A stretch of 64,000 nucleotides of DNA from Piscibacillus halophilus (GCF_900110685.1 NZ_FOES01000007.1:1-64000); one strand, 5' to 3'. Numbered from the stretch's first letter, positions 15,789 through 25,953 are shown. Notes: generated by a model not told the origin, from the sequence alone. Made by a program: numbers and translations.

Positions 15789-16328
15789 ATGATAACTCAA
15801 TTTCAGGGTCTGACGGTTCGGGAATTAGAAGAAAAGGATCAGCCTTTTCTAGTTAAATGGTTATCGGATCCAGAAGTTCTTCAATTCTATGAAGGACGTG
15901 ACCAACCTTTTGACTTAGAAAAAGTGAAGCAAGAATTCTATGAAATCGATGATGGAGTTACAAAATGTATAGTGGAGTACAAGGGAGAACGTATTGGTTA
16001 CATCCAGTTTTATAAAGTTGAGGCCTATTATAGGGAGAAGTTTGGTTATAAAAGTGAACGAACATTTGGGCTAGATCAATTTATTGGAGAAGTTGATTAT
16101 TGGAATAAGGGAATTGGTACAACTCTAGTCAAAAACATGGCGAGGTATTTATTGAATAGAGAAAATGCAGACCACGTTGTGATGGACCCCCAAACACAGA
16201 ATCATCGTGCATTAAGATGCTATGAAAAAAGTGGGTTTAAAATAGTAAAGTTACTCCCTAAACATGAGTGGCATGAGGGTGCTTATCGAGATTGTTGGTT
16301 GATGGAGTATCAACAAAATATTGAATAA
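15789..16328 (+). CDS. AAC(6')-like aminoglycoside N-acetyltransferase
   Basis: This 179-residue GNAT protein matches the AAC(6')-Ie type in several places: WLSDPEVLQFYEGRDQPF near the start, LDQFIGEVDYWNKGIGT (about 96-112, containing the acetyl-CoA loop), VVMDPQTQNHRALRCYEKSGF and the ending HEWHEGAYRDCWLMEY. That enzyme acetylates the 6'-amino group of aminoglycosides. Intrinsic Bacillus relatives exist whose physiological substrate is unclear. It starts at ATG 15789, divergent from the ABC-F gene, and is followed 12 bp later by another GNAT gene. Confidence 0.75.
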   Translation: MITQFQGLTVRELEEKDQPFLVKWLSDPEVLQFYEGRDQPFDLEKVKQEFYEIDDGVTKCIVEYKGERIGYIQFYKVEAYYREKFGYKSERTFGLDQFIGEVDYWNKGIGTTLVKNMARYLLNRENADHVVMDPQTQNHRALRCYEKSGFKIVKLLPKHEWHEGAYRDCWLMEYQQNIE

Positions 16329-16340
16329 AAGGTGATCATG

Positions 16341-16901
16341 ATGATTGATCCAACAAAGTGGGAAATCGAAACAGATCGTTTGATTCTTCGTCCTTTCCGA
16401 AAAGGTGACTATGAACGTTGGTGGGAAGGTTTTAATGGGAGAAAACCTCCTCAATATCTGTTTGATGAAGGTAGATTGAAAGATATGTCTAGATTTACGA
16501 AAAAATGGTTCATAAAATGGATTTCCGGTTTTGAAGAAAAAGCGAAGCAAGATGAAATGTATATATTAGGTGTCTTTCGCAAATTAGATGGTGCAGCTGT
16601 GGGTAAAGTAGAACTCGTGACGATTCTAAGACATGACTATCAGTGGGGGATGATGGGATATTCAATCCACAATCAGTACTGGGATCGCGGCTATGGAACA
16701 GAAAGTGTTAAGGCATTTACCAAGGCAACCTTTGATGACCTAGAATTTCACCGAATAGAATTACATATTAATCCTGAGAATAGGCGGTCAGTGAGACTGG
16801 CGCACCGAGCTGGTTATATTTTAGAGTGTAAACGAAAAGCATTTTCTAAAGAAAATGGTAGATGGGAAGATATGCTTATTTTCTATCAAAACAGTGAATG
16901 A
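16341..16901 (+). CDS. GNAT acetyltransferase, RimJ type
   Basis: RLILRPFRKGDYERW at the start and YWDRGYGTESV, the acetyl-CoA turn, followed by HINPENRRSVRLAHRAGYI, mark a RimJ/RimL-type GNAT. AAAAGGTG ends at 16334; ATG 16341 is better spaced than GTG 16332 or ATG 16338. The gene lies just after the AAC(6')-like gene and is probably co-transcribed. The substrate is unknown. Confidence 0.8.
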   Translation: MIDPTKWEIETDRLILRPFRKGDYERWWEGFNGRKPPQYLFDEGRLKDMSRFTKKWFIKWISGFEEKAKQDEMYILGVFRKLDGAAVGKVELVTILRHDYQWGMMGYSIHNQYWDRGYGTESVKAFTKATFDDLEFHRIELHINPENRRSVRLAHRAGYILECKRKAFSKENGRWEDMLIFYQNSE

Positions 16902-17052
16902 CTTATTACTCAAGGTTAGGTCATTAAATGACGAAAAAAGTCTAATGAATTTTTTACATAATTTAGAAGATTACTAGACTTTTTAATATATTTTAGATTA
17001 CAATTATGTTATGATGGATTATCCAAGGAAAAAATATAAGGGGGTAATGTAA

Positions 17053-18024
17053 GTGAAGAAATTTAGTTTAACTCTAGTAATCTTCTTATCGCTTGGTTTG
17101 TTCTTAGCTGCTTGTGGTGGCGATAGCGATGAAGAAGGTAACGGTGGAGACGAATGGGTAAAAGATGTGACCCTATTAACAGGTGGTGAAGCTGGTACAT
17201 ACTTCCCGCTAGGTGTTGCGATGGCTGATGTAATTACGGCTAATGTTGATGATGTAACCGTAAACGGCTTAAGTAGTGGTGCTTCTGTCGTTAATATTAA
17301 CGAAGTATCATCTGGTGAAGCGGAAATGGCTTTAGTTCAGAATGATACCGCTTTCTATGCTCTTGAAGGCTCAAAAATGTTTGAAGAGGTTGTTGATGGA
17401 TACAGTGGAGTGTTCACAATCTATCCAGAGACAATCCAAATCGTTACAACTGCTGATAGCGGTATTGAAACCGTTGAAGATCTAGAAGGCAAACGTGTTG
17501 CAGTAGGTGACGTCGGTTCAGGTACCGAGGCAAACGCTGAGCAAATTCTAGGTGTTCATGATATTACATTTGATGATATTAGTGCTGAACACATGGGATT
17601 CGGTGATGCCTCTACAAACTTACAAGATGGCAACATTGATGCTGCCTTTGTAACGTCTGGTACTCCAACTGCAAGCATTCAGGAGTTAAGTGCTTCAACG
17701 GATATCCGTTTAGTAAACATCAATGATGATAAGATTGATGCTTTAATGGATGAATATCCATACTATTCTAAGGTTGAGTTAGGTTCAGACGAGTATGAAA
17801 ACTTTGATAGCACCGCTACAACTGTAGCTGTTCAAGCAATGTTAATCGCTAGAGATGATTTACCTGAAGATCAGGTTTATGAAATGGTTAAAGCGATTTT
17901 CGAAAATAAAGGTGATATCGAAGAAGCTCACGAACGTGGTAAAGAGCTAACAGTTGATACAGCACAAGATGGTATGTCCATCGATCTTCATCCAGGAGCA
18001 GAGAAATACCTGAATGAGCAGTAA
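17053..18024 (+). CDS. TAXI-family TRAP transporter solute-binding lipoprotein
   Basis: The start is GTG 17053 behind AAGGGGG. A lipoprotein signal with LAAC (Cys21) is followed by an acidic glycine-rich linker and a TAXI-type binding domain: LLTGGEAGTYFPLGVAMADV at the start, VAVGDVGSGTEANAEQIL and DAAFVTSGTP. It captures an organic anion outside the membrane for the fused permease encoded downstream. The ligand is not known; TAXI systems often take glutamate, other C4/C5 acids or aromatic acids. It is the first gene of a three-gene operon. Confidence 0.9.
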   Translation: MKKFSLTLVIFLSLGLFLAACGGDSDEEGNGGDEWVKDVTLLTGGEAGTYFPLGVAMADVITANVDDVTVNGLSSGASVVNINEVSSGEAEMALVQNDTAFYALEGSKMFEEVVDGYSGVFTIYPETIQIVTTADSGIETVEDLEGKRVAVGDVGSGTEANAEQILGVHDITFDDISAEHMGFGDASTNLQDGNIDAAFVTSGTPTASIQELSASTDIRLVNINDDKIDALMDEYPYYSKVELGSDEYENFDSTATTVAVQAMLIARDDLPEDQVYEMVKAIFENKGDIEEAHERGKELTVDTAQDGMSIDLHPGAEKYLNEQ

Positions 18025-18577
18025 TCGTTCAACTGAACAAGACAACCAAAAGGCATTGCTTAGCAGCAATGCCTTTTTTAAGAAAAAATATTGGTTTCTA
18101 ATCATCGCTGTAGCAACTGTTATTTTATTACTGTTTACCATTAACGTTGGAAAGAAAATAGTAATCGAGGATTTACAAACGGGTAACATTCTATGGCAAG
18201 AAGAGGTGGAACGCGGAGATTGGTTTTCGCATCGCTATATTCACTCAGTAGAAAAATCTCCTGTCATTGAAAAGTTTAAAGTTAATCATGATTGGGAGAT
18301 TTTAACAATGGAAAGCTGGACGAAATCATTTGGAGCTGGCTTGCCATATGAAGATAAAGGTGATGTCGAAATGAAGGATGGCTACTTTGTCATTCAAGAT
18401 CTAAATAAACCTGTTTTTGGTGGAGAATTGAAGTTCCAACCTTCCGAATTATATCCTCACACATTCCGTTTTAAAGACAAAGAAGTCACATTCTCAGAAC
18501 CTCCTTATTCTGAAACAAAAATATTAGTAGATATACAAAATGCGACGATCTGGGATTGTATAAAAGGTTTATTCTAG
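18014..18577 (+). CDS. DUF1850 protein of the TRAP operon
   Basis: It starts at ATG 18014, overlapping the binding-protein gene by 11 bp, so translation is coupled. One membrane helix at about 27-44 is followed by an extracellular beta-rich domain with RYIHSVEKSPVIEKF and ESWTKSFGAGLPYE, the DUF1850 signature. DUF1850 genes are regularly found beside TAXI-TRAP transporters, so it likely assists that transporter. The biochemical role is unknown. Confidence 0.8.
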   Translation: MSSNRSTEQDNQKALLSSNAFFKKKYWFLIIAVATVILLLFTINVGKKIVIEDLQTGNILWQEEVERGDWFSHRYIHSVEKSPVIEKFKVNHDWEILTMESWTKSFGAGLPYEDKGDVEMKDGYFVIQDLNKPVFGGELKFQPSELYPHTFRFKDKEVTFSEPPYSETKILVDIQNATIWDCIKGLF

Positions 18578-18643
18578 TAATGTGTTATCTATTTTTATAA
18601 TAAAATATTAAAATAAATTATTTATGGACGAGAGGGGTTTGAC

Positions 18644-20872
18644 ATGGATGACAAACAACAACAGATGATTAACGAACTAGAGGGAAGTGACCGTGTATTA
18701 AGTGGTTATTGGGCGATTGCGGTCATTGTTGTCGCTGTATTTATGTCTGGTTTCCATTTATATGTTGCTGGATTTGGATTACCAGGCATTGGTTCCAAGA
18801 CATTCTTAATTTTTCACTTAACTCTAGCGTTAGTGTTAATCTTTATGATTTTTCCAATTAAAAGTAGGTTAGGACAAACTAAAATACCTATTTATGATAT
18901 TGTTTTATCGGCTTTTTCTTTATATGTTGGGATGTTCATCATCCAACATCAAAGTGCATCTTCGATTATGTCAGGGAATCCAACAGGATATGAAATATTC
19001 ATTGGATTATCTTTAATCATACTCGTACTTGAAGCTACTCGACGCGTGGTTGGTTATCCACTCGTTATTATTGCTTTAGTCTTTATTGCATATTTCTTCT
19101 TAGGAGAATTTATGCCAGGACAATTCTATCATTCTCGTGGTGATTTCGAACGATTTATTTACGAGGTAACATATCGTAATAACGGTATATTTGGAACACC
19201 AATTTATGCTTCGGCACAATTTGTGTTTATCTTTATTTTGTTTGGTGCATTATTAGAATCTACAGGTGCGGGGAAAATGTTTATTGACCTTGCGTTACGT
19301 GCATTCGGACGATTTAAAGGTGGACCCGCAAAAGCAAGTGTTGTCGCAAGTGGAATGATGGGAAGTATTTCTGGTAGTTCAACTGCCAATGCGGTAACAA
19401 CTGGTACATTTACTATTCCGTTAATGAAAAAAGTTGGATTTAAACCTCATGTCGCTGGTGGTGTTGAGGTTGCGGCATCATCGAGTGGTCAGTTCTTACC
19501 ACCTATAATGGGTGCAGCTGCCTTTATTATGGTTGAGTTAACGAGTATTCCATACTACGAAATTATTCAAAGCGCCATTATCCCAGCCATTTTATGTTAT
19601 ATCGGGATTCTATTTATGGTTCATTTTGAAGCATCAAAAAACGGAATTAAAGGCATAGATAAAAGTGAGTTGGTTAAAGGACGCCGTTTACTAATGCAGC
19701 AAGGTTACTTATTGATTCCGATTTTTATTTTACTTTACTTTTTAGTCATCGAGAGGGTGTCGGTTAATAATTCAGCGTTCTTCTCGATAACGATCTTACT
19801 TGTTATTGCTTTATTTGCGCACCGTTTTAAAGAAAGTATGGGCCGTTCGCTTGTTTTTGCAGCGATTTTATTAGGGATTGCTTATACATTTCAATACGTT
19901 GTTCAATTACTTAACATTGGTCTTTACAATTTAAATGATGTCTTTAATACAAGCTTCTTCAGTACAGAAACTATTCGTTGGAAAGATCAAATTGCAACGA
20001 TGGTGTTAGTCGGTATTATCGTCGCATTAATATTCGCAATTGGTCAGAAGAAGTTCAAGGTTGATTCAGCACCTGTTCGTTACGGTATGCGTGAGATTTT
20101 ATCGGGCTTTGAACTGGCTGCACGTAACTCATTATCAATCGTGGTAGCCTGTGCGACAGCAGGGATCCTTATTGGTGTAATTACAACGTCTGGATTATCA
20201 ACGAAGTTTACTCGTATTGTCGTTGGCTTTTCATCAGATTTAGCTTCTCTGGTGCCAGCATTTATGTCGACTGATAATACTGAGCTTTATTTTGCGTTGG
20301 TCTTAACAGTATTTGCGTGTTTATTATTAGGTTTAGGTCTACCAACAACGGCAACTTATGTTGTGTTAGCAGCGATCGTTGCACCTGTCTTAACGGATAT
20401 GGGAGTTCCAGTCCTAGTCGCTCACTTATTTATCCTTTATTACGGGGTGTTGGCAGATGATACTCCACCAATAAACTTGCCGGCTTATGCAACTGCGGGT
20501 ATTGCGAAGGCAGGACCGGTGCGTACAGGGGTTCAAGGCTTTAAATACGACTCGGCTGCTTTGTTATTACCATTCGTCTTTACGATGAATCCGACAATTT
20601 TATTAATCACAGATGCCAGCTGGCTTGAAGTAGTTTGGGCTATTATTACGGCTATGATTGGAATGGTTGCATTCGCTTCATTTATCCAAAATTGGTTATT
20701 AACCAAATATCACTGGATTGAGCGAATAATCGCAGTAGCCGTTGCGATTATGTTCATTCAACATAACATATATACGGATATTGCAGCGATTATATTGATT
20801 TTTGGACTATTCGTTTTCCAATATTATAAGTCAAAAAGAAATCCACAATCTGAAATAGCTAATGCTAGCTAA
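18644..20872 (+). CDS. TRAP transporter fused permease (DctQM type)
   Basis: The 742-residue protein fuses the small (about 20-200) and large (about 200-720) TRAP membrane subunits, with roughly 18 hydrophobic segments. Diagnostic stretches include MMGSISGSSTANAVTTGTF, GQFLPPIMGAAAFIM and LGLGLPTTATYVVLAAIVAP. It moves the substrate captured by the TAXI lipoprotein, driven by a sodium or proton gradient. ATG 18644 follows GAGAGGGG. A strong terminator closes the operon. Confidence 0.9.
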   Translation: MDDKQQQMINELEGSDRVLSGYWAIAVIVVAVFMSGFHLYVAGFGLPGIGSKTFLIFHLTLALVLIFMIFPIKSRLGQTKIPIYDIVLSAFSLYVGMFIIQHQSASSIMSGNPTGYEIFIGLSLIILVLEATRRVVGYPLVIIALVFIAYFFLGEFMPGQFYHSRGDFERFIYEVTYRNNGIFGTPIYASAQFVFIFILFGALLESTGAGKMFIDLALRAFGRFKGGPAKASVVASGMMGSISGSSTANAVTTGTFTIPLMKKVGFKPHVAGGVEVAASSSGQFLPPIMGAAAFIMVELTSIPYYEIIQSAIIPAILCYIGILFMVHFEASKNGIKGIDKSELVKGRRLLMQQGYLLIPIFILLYFLVIERVSVNNSAFFSITILLVIALFAHRFKESMGRSLVFAAILLGIAYTFQYVVQLLNIGLYNLNDVFNTSFFSTETIRWKDQIATMVLVGIIVALIFAIGQKKFKVDSAPVRYGMREILSGFELAARNSLSIVVACATAGILIGVITTSGLSTKFTRIVVGFSSDLASLVPAFMSTDNTELYFALVLTVFACLLLGLGLPTTATYVVLAAIVAPVLTDMGVPVLVAHLFILYYGVLADDTPPINLPAYATAGIAKAGPVRTGVQGFKYDSAALLLPFVFTMNPTILLITDASWLEVVWAIITAMIGMVAFASFIQNWLLTKYHWIERIIAVAVAIMFIQHNIYTDIAAIILIFGLFVFQYYKSKRNPQSEIANAS

Positions 20873-20876
20873 TCTA

Positions 20877-20906
20877 AAGCCTCGAGTTCAACTCGAGGCT
20901 TTTTTG
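20877..20906 (+). terminator. Terminator of the TRAP operon
   Basis: AAGCCTCGAG (20877-20886) pairs with CTCGAGGCTT (20892-20901) over TTCAA, followed by TTTTT. Confidence 0.85.
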
Positions 20907-21014
20907 ATGTTAGAAAGTCGATTGTTTGACTTTTGAAAAGAAAGATTTTACACATATGGAAGTTAGGGACACATGTTAAAATAGATATAAGATTAATAGA
21001 AAGGAATGAAGGTC

Positions 21015-22181
21015 GTGAAAATATTCCACACTGCTGATTGGCATTTAGGTAAACTCGTTCAAGGAGTCTATATGACAGAAGATCAGGAGCATGTCTTAAG
21101 GCAGTTCATTGAGGCAGTCCGTGAAGAAAAGCCTGATGTAGTAATCATTGCAGGTGACTTATATGATCGGGCCGTGCCACCGACTGATGCAGTTAATCTA
21201 TTAGATGATCTGCTAAAGGAACTAGTTATGGATATTGGTGTTCCAGTGCTTTCTATTGCAGGGAACCATGACAGCCCTGGAAGACTGAACTTTGGGTCTA
21301 ATATCATGCGAGAAAATGGGTTACATATCGTAGGGCAGTTAAAACGTGAGCCTGAGCCAGTAGTCTTAACGGACCAATATGGTGAGGTTCATTTTCATCT
21401 TATTCCTTATGTCGATCCGAGTGTAGTGCGTCATCTTTTTGAAGACGATGATGTACGCAGTCATGATGATGCCACCAGACGTATTGTTGAAGAAATTGAA
21501 GCGAATATGGATATAAATGCTAGGCATGTGTTTGTTGGCCATCAGTTTGTCACTCCGTTAGGTAAGCCTGAAGATAACACAAGTGATTCAGAGCGTCCGT
21601 TGTCCATAGGTGGAGCAGAACATGTAAATGCTATACATTTTAACAAATTTCATTATACGGCATTAGGTCATTTACATCAGGCTCATCATGTAGGGGATGA
21701 GAAAATTCGCTACGCCGGATCACCACTAAAGTATTCCATTTCAGAGGAAAATCATCGGAAAGGCTACCTTGTCGTGGATATAGAATCAGATGGCTCTATA
21801 GCCGTAGAAAAACGTGAGCTCATTCCTCGTCGTGATATGAGAACGGTCGAAACCACTATGGAGGAGTTGTTAACACATCCGATCAGTGAGGATTACGTGT
21901 TTGTACGTTTATTAGATGAGACACCTGTCCTTTACCCAATGGAAAAAATTCGCTCGGTTTACCCTAATGCGATGCATGTTGAAAGAAAGCTTCTTATAGG
22001 ACCGAATGATCAAACGGATTCATCAGAAAAAGTTGAACGCCATAAGATGAGTGACCTTGACCTATTTCGTGCATTTTATGAGGAAGTAAAAGGAGAAGCA
22101 GCATCAGATGAAACGGAAGCAGTATTTAAAGAGGTATTGGATGATGTATTAAAACAAAAACGTGAGACGGTGACGAAATAA
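21015..22181 (+). CDS. sbcD: SbcD nuclease subunit
   Basis: FHTADWHLGK, IAGDLYDRAVPP, SIAGNHDSPGRL and ALGHLHQAHHVG are the calcineurin-like metallophosphatase motifs of SbcD/Mre11, which bind two Mn ions. With SbcC it forms the complex that opens hairpins and blocked DNA ends during repair. Length (388) is typical. The frame opens at ATG 21006, but AAAGGA lies directly against it; GTG 21015 (MKIFHTADW) has correct spacing and matches the usual N-terminus. sbcC follows 18 bp later. Confidence 0.9.
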   Translation: MKIFHTADWHLGKLVQGVYMTEDQEHVLRQFIEAVREEKPDVVIIAGDLYDRAVPPTDAVNLLDDLLKELVMDIGVPVLSIAGNHDSPGRLNFGSNIMRENGLHIVGQLKREPEPVVLTDQYGEVHFHLIPYVDPSVVRHLFEDDDVRSHDDATRRIVEEIEANMDINARHVFVGHQFVTPLGKPEDNTSDSERPLSIGGAEHVNAIHFNKFHYTALGHLHQAHHVGDEKIRYAGSPLKYSISEENHRKGYLVVDIESDGSIAVEKRELIPRRDMRTVETTMEELLTHPISEDYVFVRLLDETPVLYPMEKIRSVYPNAMHVERKLLIGPNDQTDSSEKVERHKMSDLDLFRAFYEEVKGEAASDETEAVFKEVLDDVLKQKRETVTK

Positions 22182-22199
22182 GGAAGAGAGGGTGATGAG

Positions 22200-25100
22200 A
22201 TGAGACCGATTAAATTGACAATGACGGCTTTTGGACCGTATAAAGATCGTGAAATTGTGGATTTTACCAAACTAGATGAAAATCGTTTATTCGTTATTTC
22301 AGGTAAAACAGGTGCTGGCAAAACAACCATTTTTGATGGTATTTGTTTTGCCTTATATGGTTCAGCGAGTGGGGAAGATCGTCAAGATTATAAAATATTA
22401 AGAAGTGATTTTGCTGATGACGAGCTACATACGAGTGTTGAACTAGTCTTTGAACTTAACCATCAGAAGTATCGTATTTTGCGCCAACTCGGGCATGTAA
22501 AAAAGGGAAACAAGACAGCAACGGGAGAAAAATATGAGTTTTATCGAGTAGATGAAACTGGAGAAGTCCCGTGTGTCGATCGTCAAATGAAATCTGAAAT
22601 CGATCAGTGTGTTGAAGAGATTGTGGGCCTGACGAAGGATCAATTCTCACAGATTGTCATGCTCCCACAAGGCGAGTTCCGCAAGCTATTAACATCCAAA
22701 ACGGAGAATAAAGAAGAAATTTTACGACGTATTTTTCAAACATATCCTTATCAAGAAATCACTGAACAGTTAAACGCAAAACGTAAAGAAGCAGAAGAAG
22801 CGTTTTCGCAGATTGAACAATTGCGTAATCAATATGTTGCTGAAATCAAATCAAAACTCCCTGAGCGTGAAGACTCTAAATTGACAAACGTACTAAGCCA
22901 AGAACATTTCAACATGAATCAATTAGTTGACGCATTGGAAACAGAAGCAGAGTATTACCGAGAATATGTTGAACTAATGCAAAAACAAAAAGGCCTGGCA
23001 CAAGAACGTGTCAAAAAAATGCAGGAACATTTTCAAAAAGCGAAAACACTTAACGAGAAGTTTGATGAATTATCGCATTTCGAACAAAAACAAACGGAAC
23101 TTAAAACACGAGAAGACCATATTCAGAACCAACAAATTTTATTAGAAAAAAGTGTACGTGCCAGCCAAATTGAAGTGCATGAATCCCATGTGAAGGATAT
23201 TCGCCAAGATGTGGAAAATCAAAGACGAGCGAAGACAGATGCAGATCATGCCTTAGTAACTGCAAACGAGGCACTTAAGAAGGCTGAGGGTCAATATCAA
23301 ACCGAGGAAGGACGAAAGGACGAGCGTGAACAAGCTGGTCAATTAGTTGAGAAATTAAAAGAGTTACGTCCAAAGGTAGAGGAATTGAACGCAAAGAAGA
23401 AAGTAGTGGATGAACATGAATCCGCTATGAAGGAGCTTGACGCACGTTACAATTCGATTGAAAGCTACTTACAGCAACAACAGCAAGAAAAAGAAAAGCT
23501 AAACACATACGTTAGAGAGGTAACTGAAGCAGTCGATCAATTACCTCAGAAGCAACAAGCATTAAATTTATTACATGAAAAATGGCGTGAGGCTAATCGC
23601 TATATTCAAATGATAGGTGAAAGGGATATTCTTAAAAAGAAACTGACAGTTGAAGAACGCACCTATAAACAAGCGAAAGATGACTTTGAGAAAATGGAAC
23701 AAGCGTGGATTCACGGTCAAGCAGGAATCTTAGCCGAGCACTTACATGATGGTGAACCGTGCCCTGTCTGTGGAAGTATGGATCATCCAAAAAAAGCCGA
23801 GCTTGCAGTGGAGACACCATCCAAGGCTGAGCTTGATGAGGCAAAAGCTCGCTACGATGAAATGTATCAGTCTTATACAGGCATTGTCGCACGGTACAAA
23901 GCTAAACAAGATCAAATGCAGGAGAAAGAGGATGTTTTAAAAAGTTATGATCTTGACCCTGAAACTATTAATCAAACGTTTGATTGGTTAGTGGAACAAG
24001 GGCAGAACTTAAAACATGAAGTTGACCACTTAAATCGTATTTCAAAAGAACTAAAGTCTAAACGAGAAGAGTTAGATAAGCTTACAGAACAGATTAAGCA
24101 AGTTGAAAAGGATAAAGACAATCTACGTAAACAATTTGATGAGAAAAAACTGGAATATGAACGAGCAAAAGTTACCTATGAAGGCTTATTGGATTCGGTA
24201 CCAGAACAAGTGAGAGAACCTGGTGCTTTAGATCGAAAACTAAAAGATGCTGAAGCAACTAAAACAAATCTAGATGAAGCATGGGAAAAAGCCCAAAAAC
24301 AATTAAACACAGCACGTGAAGAGTACGGAAAAGCTACTACACATGTTCGGAATGCTAGTCATTATTTACAAGAAGCAAAGGCTAAACTGGAAAAAGCGGA
24401 ACAAACCTTTATTCAAGCCTTAGCTGATGGCGGGTTTTCAAATGAAAATGACTATCGAAATGCCAAGCGAACTGAAGAGGAACGCCAGGCGATGAAAGAC
24501 ACAATCGAAACGTTCAAACAACAGCTAGCAAACGTTCAATCACGAATTAGTGAACTTCGTGAACAGTTATTAGAGCAAGAACGTGTTGATCTTACGGCAT
24601 ATGAAACGAAGGTGAATGAAGCCCAAGCTCAATACGAAACAGCGTTGCAACAATACAATACAGCCGTACAAAATCAAACAGATGTCGCGGACTTGAAGAG
24701 GAGAATCATCGAGACAAGCGCACGAGTAGATGAACAGGAAAATGTACTGAACCGTATTCAAGATTTATACGATGTCATTCGTGGCCAGAACAGTCAAAAG
24801 ATTTCTTTTGAACGTTATTTACAAATTGAATACTTGGAACAAATCGTAGATGCAGCAAATGTGAGATTGAAGAGGTTATCGAATGGTCAGTTCTACTTAA
24901 AACGCAGCGACCGTCAAGAAGCTCGAGGTCGTCAAAGTGGCTTAGGGCTTGATGTATACGACGTTTATACGGGGCAAGATCGAGATGTTAAAACATTATC
25001 TGGTGGTGAGAAATTTAACGCATCATTATGTCTAGCGCTTGGTATGTCTGATGTTATTCAAAGTTTCCAAGGTGGTGTGTCCATTGAGACGATGTTCATT

Positions 25101-25292
25101 GACGAAGGATTCGGCTCACTTGATGACGAATCGTTAAATAAGGCGATCGACACACTCATTGACCTTCAAAAATCAGGTCGAATGATCGGGGTAATCTCAC
25201 ATGTTCAAGAACTTAAAACAGCCATTCCAGCAGTACTAGAAGTGAATAAGTCACGTGATGGATATAGTGAGACGCAGTTTGTATTGAAATAG
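22200..25292 (+). CDS. sbcC: SbcC ATPase subunit
   Basis: The 1030-residue protein has Walker A GKTGAGKT at 35-42, two long coiled coils flanking a zinc hook CPVC at 521-524, and at the C-terminus the signature LSGGEKFNASLCLALG and Walker B METMFIDEGFGSLD-like segment. It is the Rad50-type partner of SbcD; the hook pairs two molecules, the heads bind ATP and gate the nuclease. ATG 22200 follows a GAGAGGGTGATGAG ribosome site. It is transcribed with sbcD. Confidence 0.93.
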   Translation: MRPIKLTMTAFGPYKDREIVDFTKLDENRLFVISGKTGAGKTTIFDGICFALYGSASGEDRQDYKILRSDFADDELHTSVELVFELNHQKYRILRQLGHVKKGNKTATGEKYEFYRVDETGEVPCVDRQMKSEIDQCVEEIVGLTKDQFSQIVMLPQGEFRKLLTSKTENKEEILRRIFQTYPYQEITEQLNAKRKEAEEAFSQIEQLRNQYVAEIKSKLPEREDSKLTNVLSQEHFNMNQLVDALETEAEYYREYVELMQKQKGLAQERVKKMQEHFQKAKTLNEKFDELSHFEQKQTELKTREDHIQNQQILLEKSVRASQIEVHESHVKDIRQDVENQRRAKTDADHALVTANEALKKAEGQYQTEEGRKDEREQAGQLVEKLKELRPKVEELNAKKKVVDEHESAMKELDARYNSIESYLQQQQQEKEKLNTYVREVTEAVDQLPQKQQALNLLHEKWREANRYIQMIGERDILKKKLTVEERTYKQAKDDFEKMEQAWIHGQAGILAEHLHDGEPCPVCGSMDHPKKAELAVETPSKAELDEAKARYDEMYQSYTGIVARYKAKQDQMQEKEDVLKSYDLDPETINQTFDWLVEQGQNLKHEVDHLNRISKELKSKREELDKLTEQIKQVEKDKDNLRKQFDEKKLEYERAKVTYEGLLDSVPEQVREPGALDRKLKDAEATKTNLDEAWEKAQKQLNTAREEYGKATTHVRNASHYLQEAKAKLEKAEQTFIQALADGGFSNENDYRNAKRTEEERQAMKDTIETFKQQLANVQSRISELREQLLEQERVDLTAYETKVNEAQAQYETALQQYNTAVQNQTDVADLKRRIIETSARVDEQENVLNRIQDLYDVIRGQNSQKISFERYLQIEYLEQIVDAANVRLKRLSNGQFYLKRSDRQEARGRQSGLGLDVYDVYTGQDRDVKTLSGGEKFNASLCLALGMSDVIQSFQGGVSIETMFIDEGFGSLDDESLNKAIDTLIDLQKSGRMIGVISHVQELKTAIPAVLEVNKSRDGYSETQFVLK

Positions 25293-25335
25293 GGCCATGT
25301 TGCGAACGCCTGATTAAATAGTTGGAGGTTACGAA

Positions 25336-25953
25336 ATGAAGAGTGATCATATTCAATCATTAACAGAATCGTACAATCAAAAAGCAGCTGAAAGAGATTC
25401 TAATCATGTAGCAGACTGGAAGCTTGAAGAACGAGATAAGTTTTTAAGTTATTTACAAAAAGAGAACGTAAAAAGTTTACTCGAAATTGGATCTGGTCCG
25501 GGGAAAGATAGTTTGTTTTTTAAAGAACAAGGATTGGATCCAGTTTGTATAGATTTATCGCCAGAAATGGTTAACTTGTGCCGGGAAAAAGGGTTAAAAG
25601 CTGACATAATGAATTTTGCAAAACTTGAATTCCCTCACCATCATTTTGATTCAGTTTGGGCCTTAAACTGTCTACTTCATGTTCCAAAACAAGATTTGAG
25701 AAGTGTTTTAACAGAAATTAAAAGAGTTCTTAAACCATCCGGCTTATTTTTCATGGGAGTTTATGGTGGGAAAAATCATGAAGGGGTTTGGGAAGATGAT
25801 TTCTATACTCCAAAACGATTTTTCTCGTTTTTTGAAGCAGAAGATCTAAAAGAACTTTTATCTGAAATATTCACGATTGAGTATTTTAAAATAATTCCTC
25901 AAGAGGTAATTGGTGGGGAATTGGAGTTTCAATCGATTATTTTAAGAGCATAA
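25336..25953 (+). CDS. Class I SAM-dependent methyltransferase
   Basis: LLEIGSGPGKDSLFFKEQG (about 49-67) is motif I, which binds S-adenosylmethionine, followed by the acidic CIDLSPEMV strand end and the SVWALNCLLHVPK motif. The 205-residue protein is a single Rossmann-type domain of the Methyltransf_11/25 group. The acceptor is not predictable. It starts at ATG 25336 behind TTGGAGG, 43 bp after sbcC, so it may be read through from that operon. Confidence 0.8.
   Translation: MKSDHIQSLTESYNQKAAERDSNHVADWKLEERDKFLSYLQKENVKSLLEIGSGPGKDSLFFKEQGLDPVCIDLSPEMVNLCREKGLKADIMNFAKLEFPHHHFDSVWALNCLLHVPKQDLRSVLTEIKRVLKPSGLFFMGVYGGKNHEGVWEDDFYTPKRFFSFFEAEDLKELLSEIFTIEYFKIIPQEVIGGELEFQSIILRA

Noticed and set aside
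23632-24761. Short minus-strand frames inside sbcC
   Set aside because: Shadows of the long coiled-coil coding region, without ribosome sites or recognisable domains.
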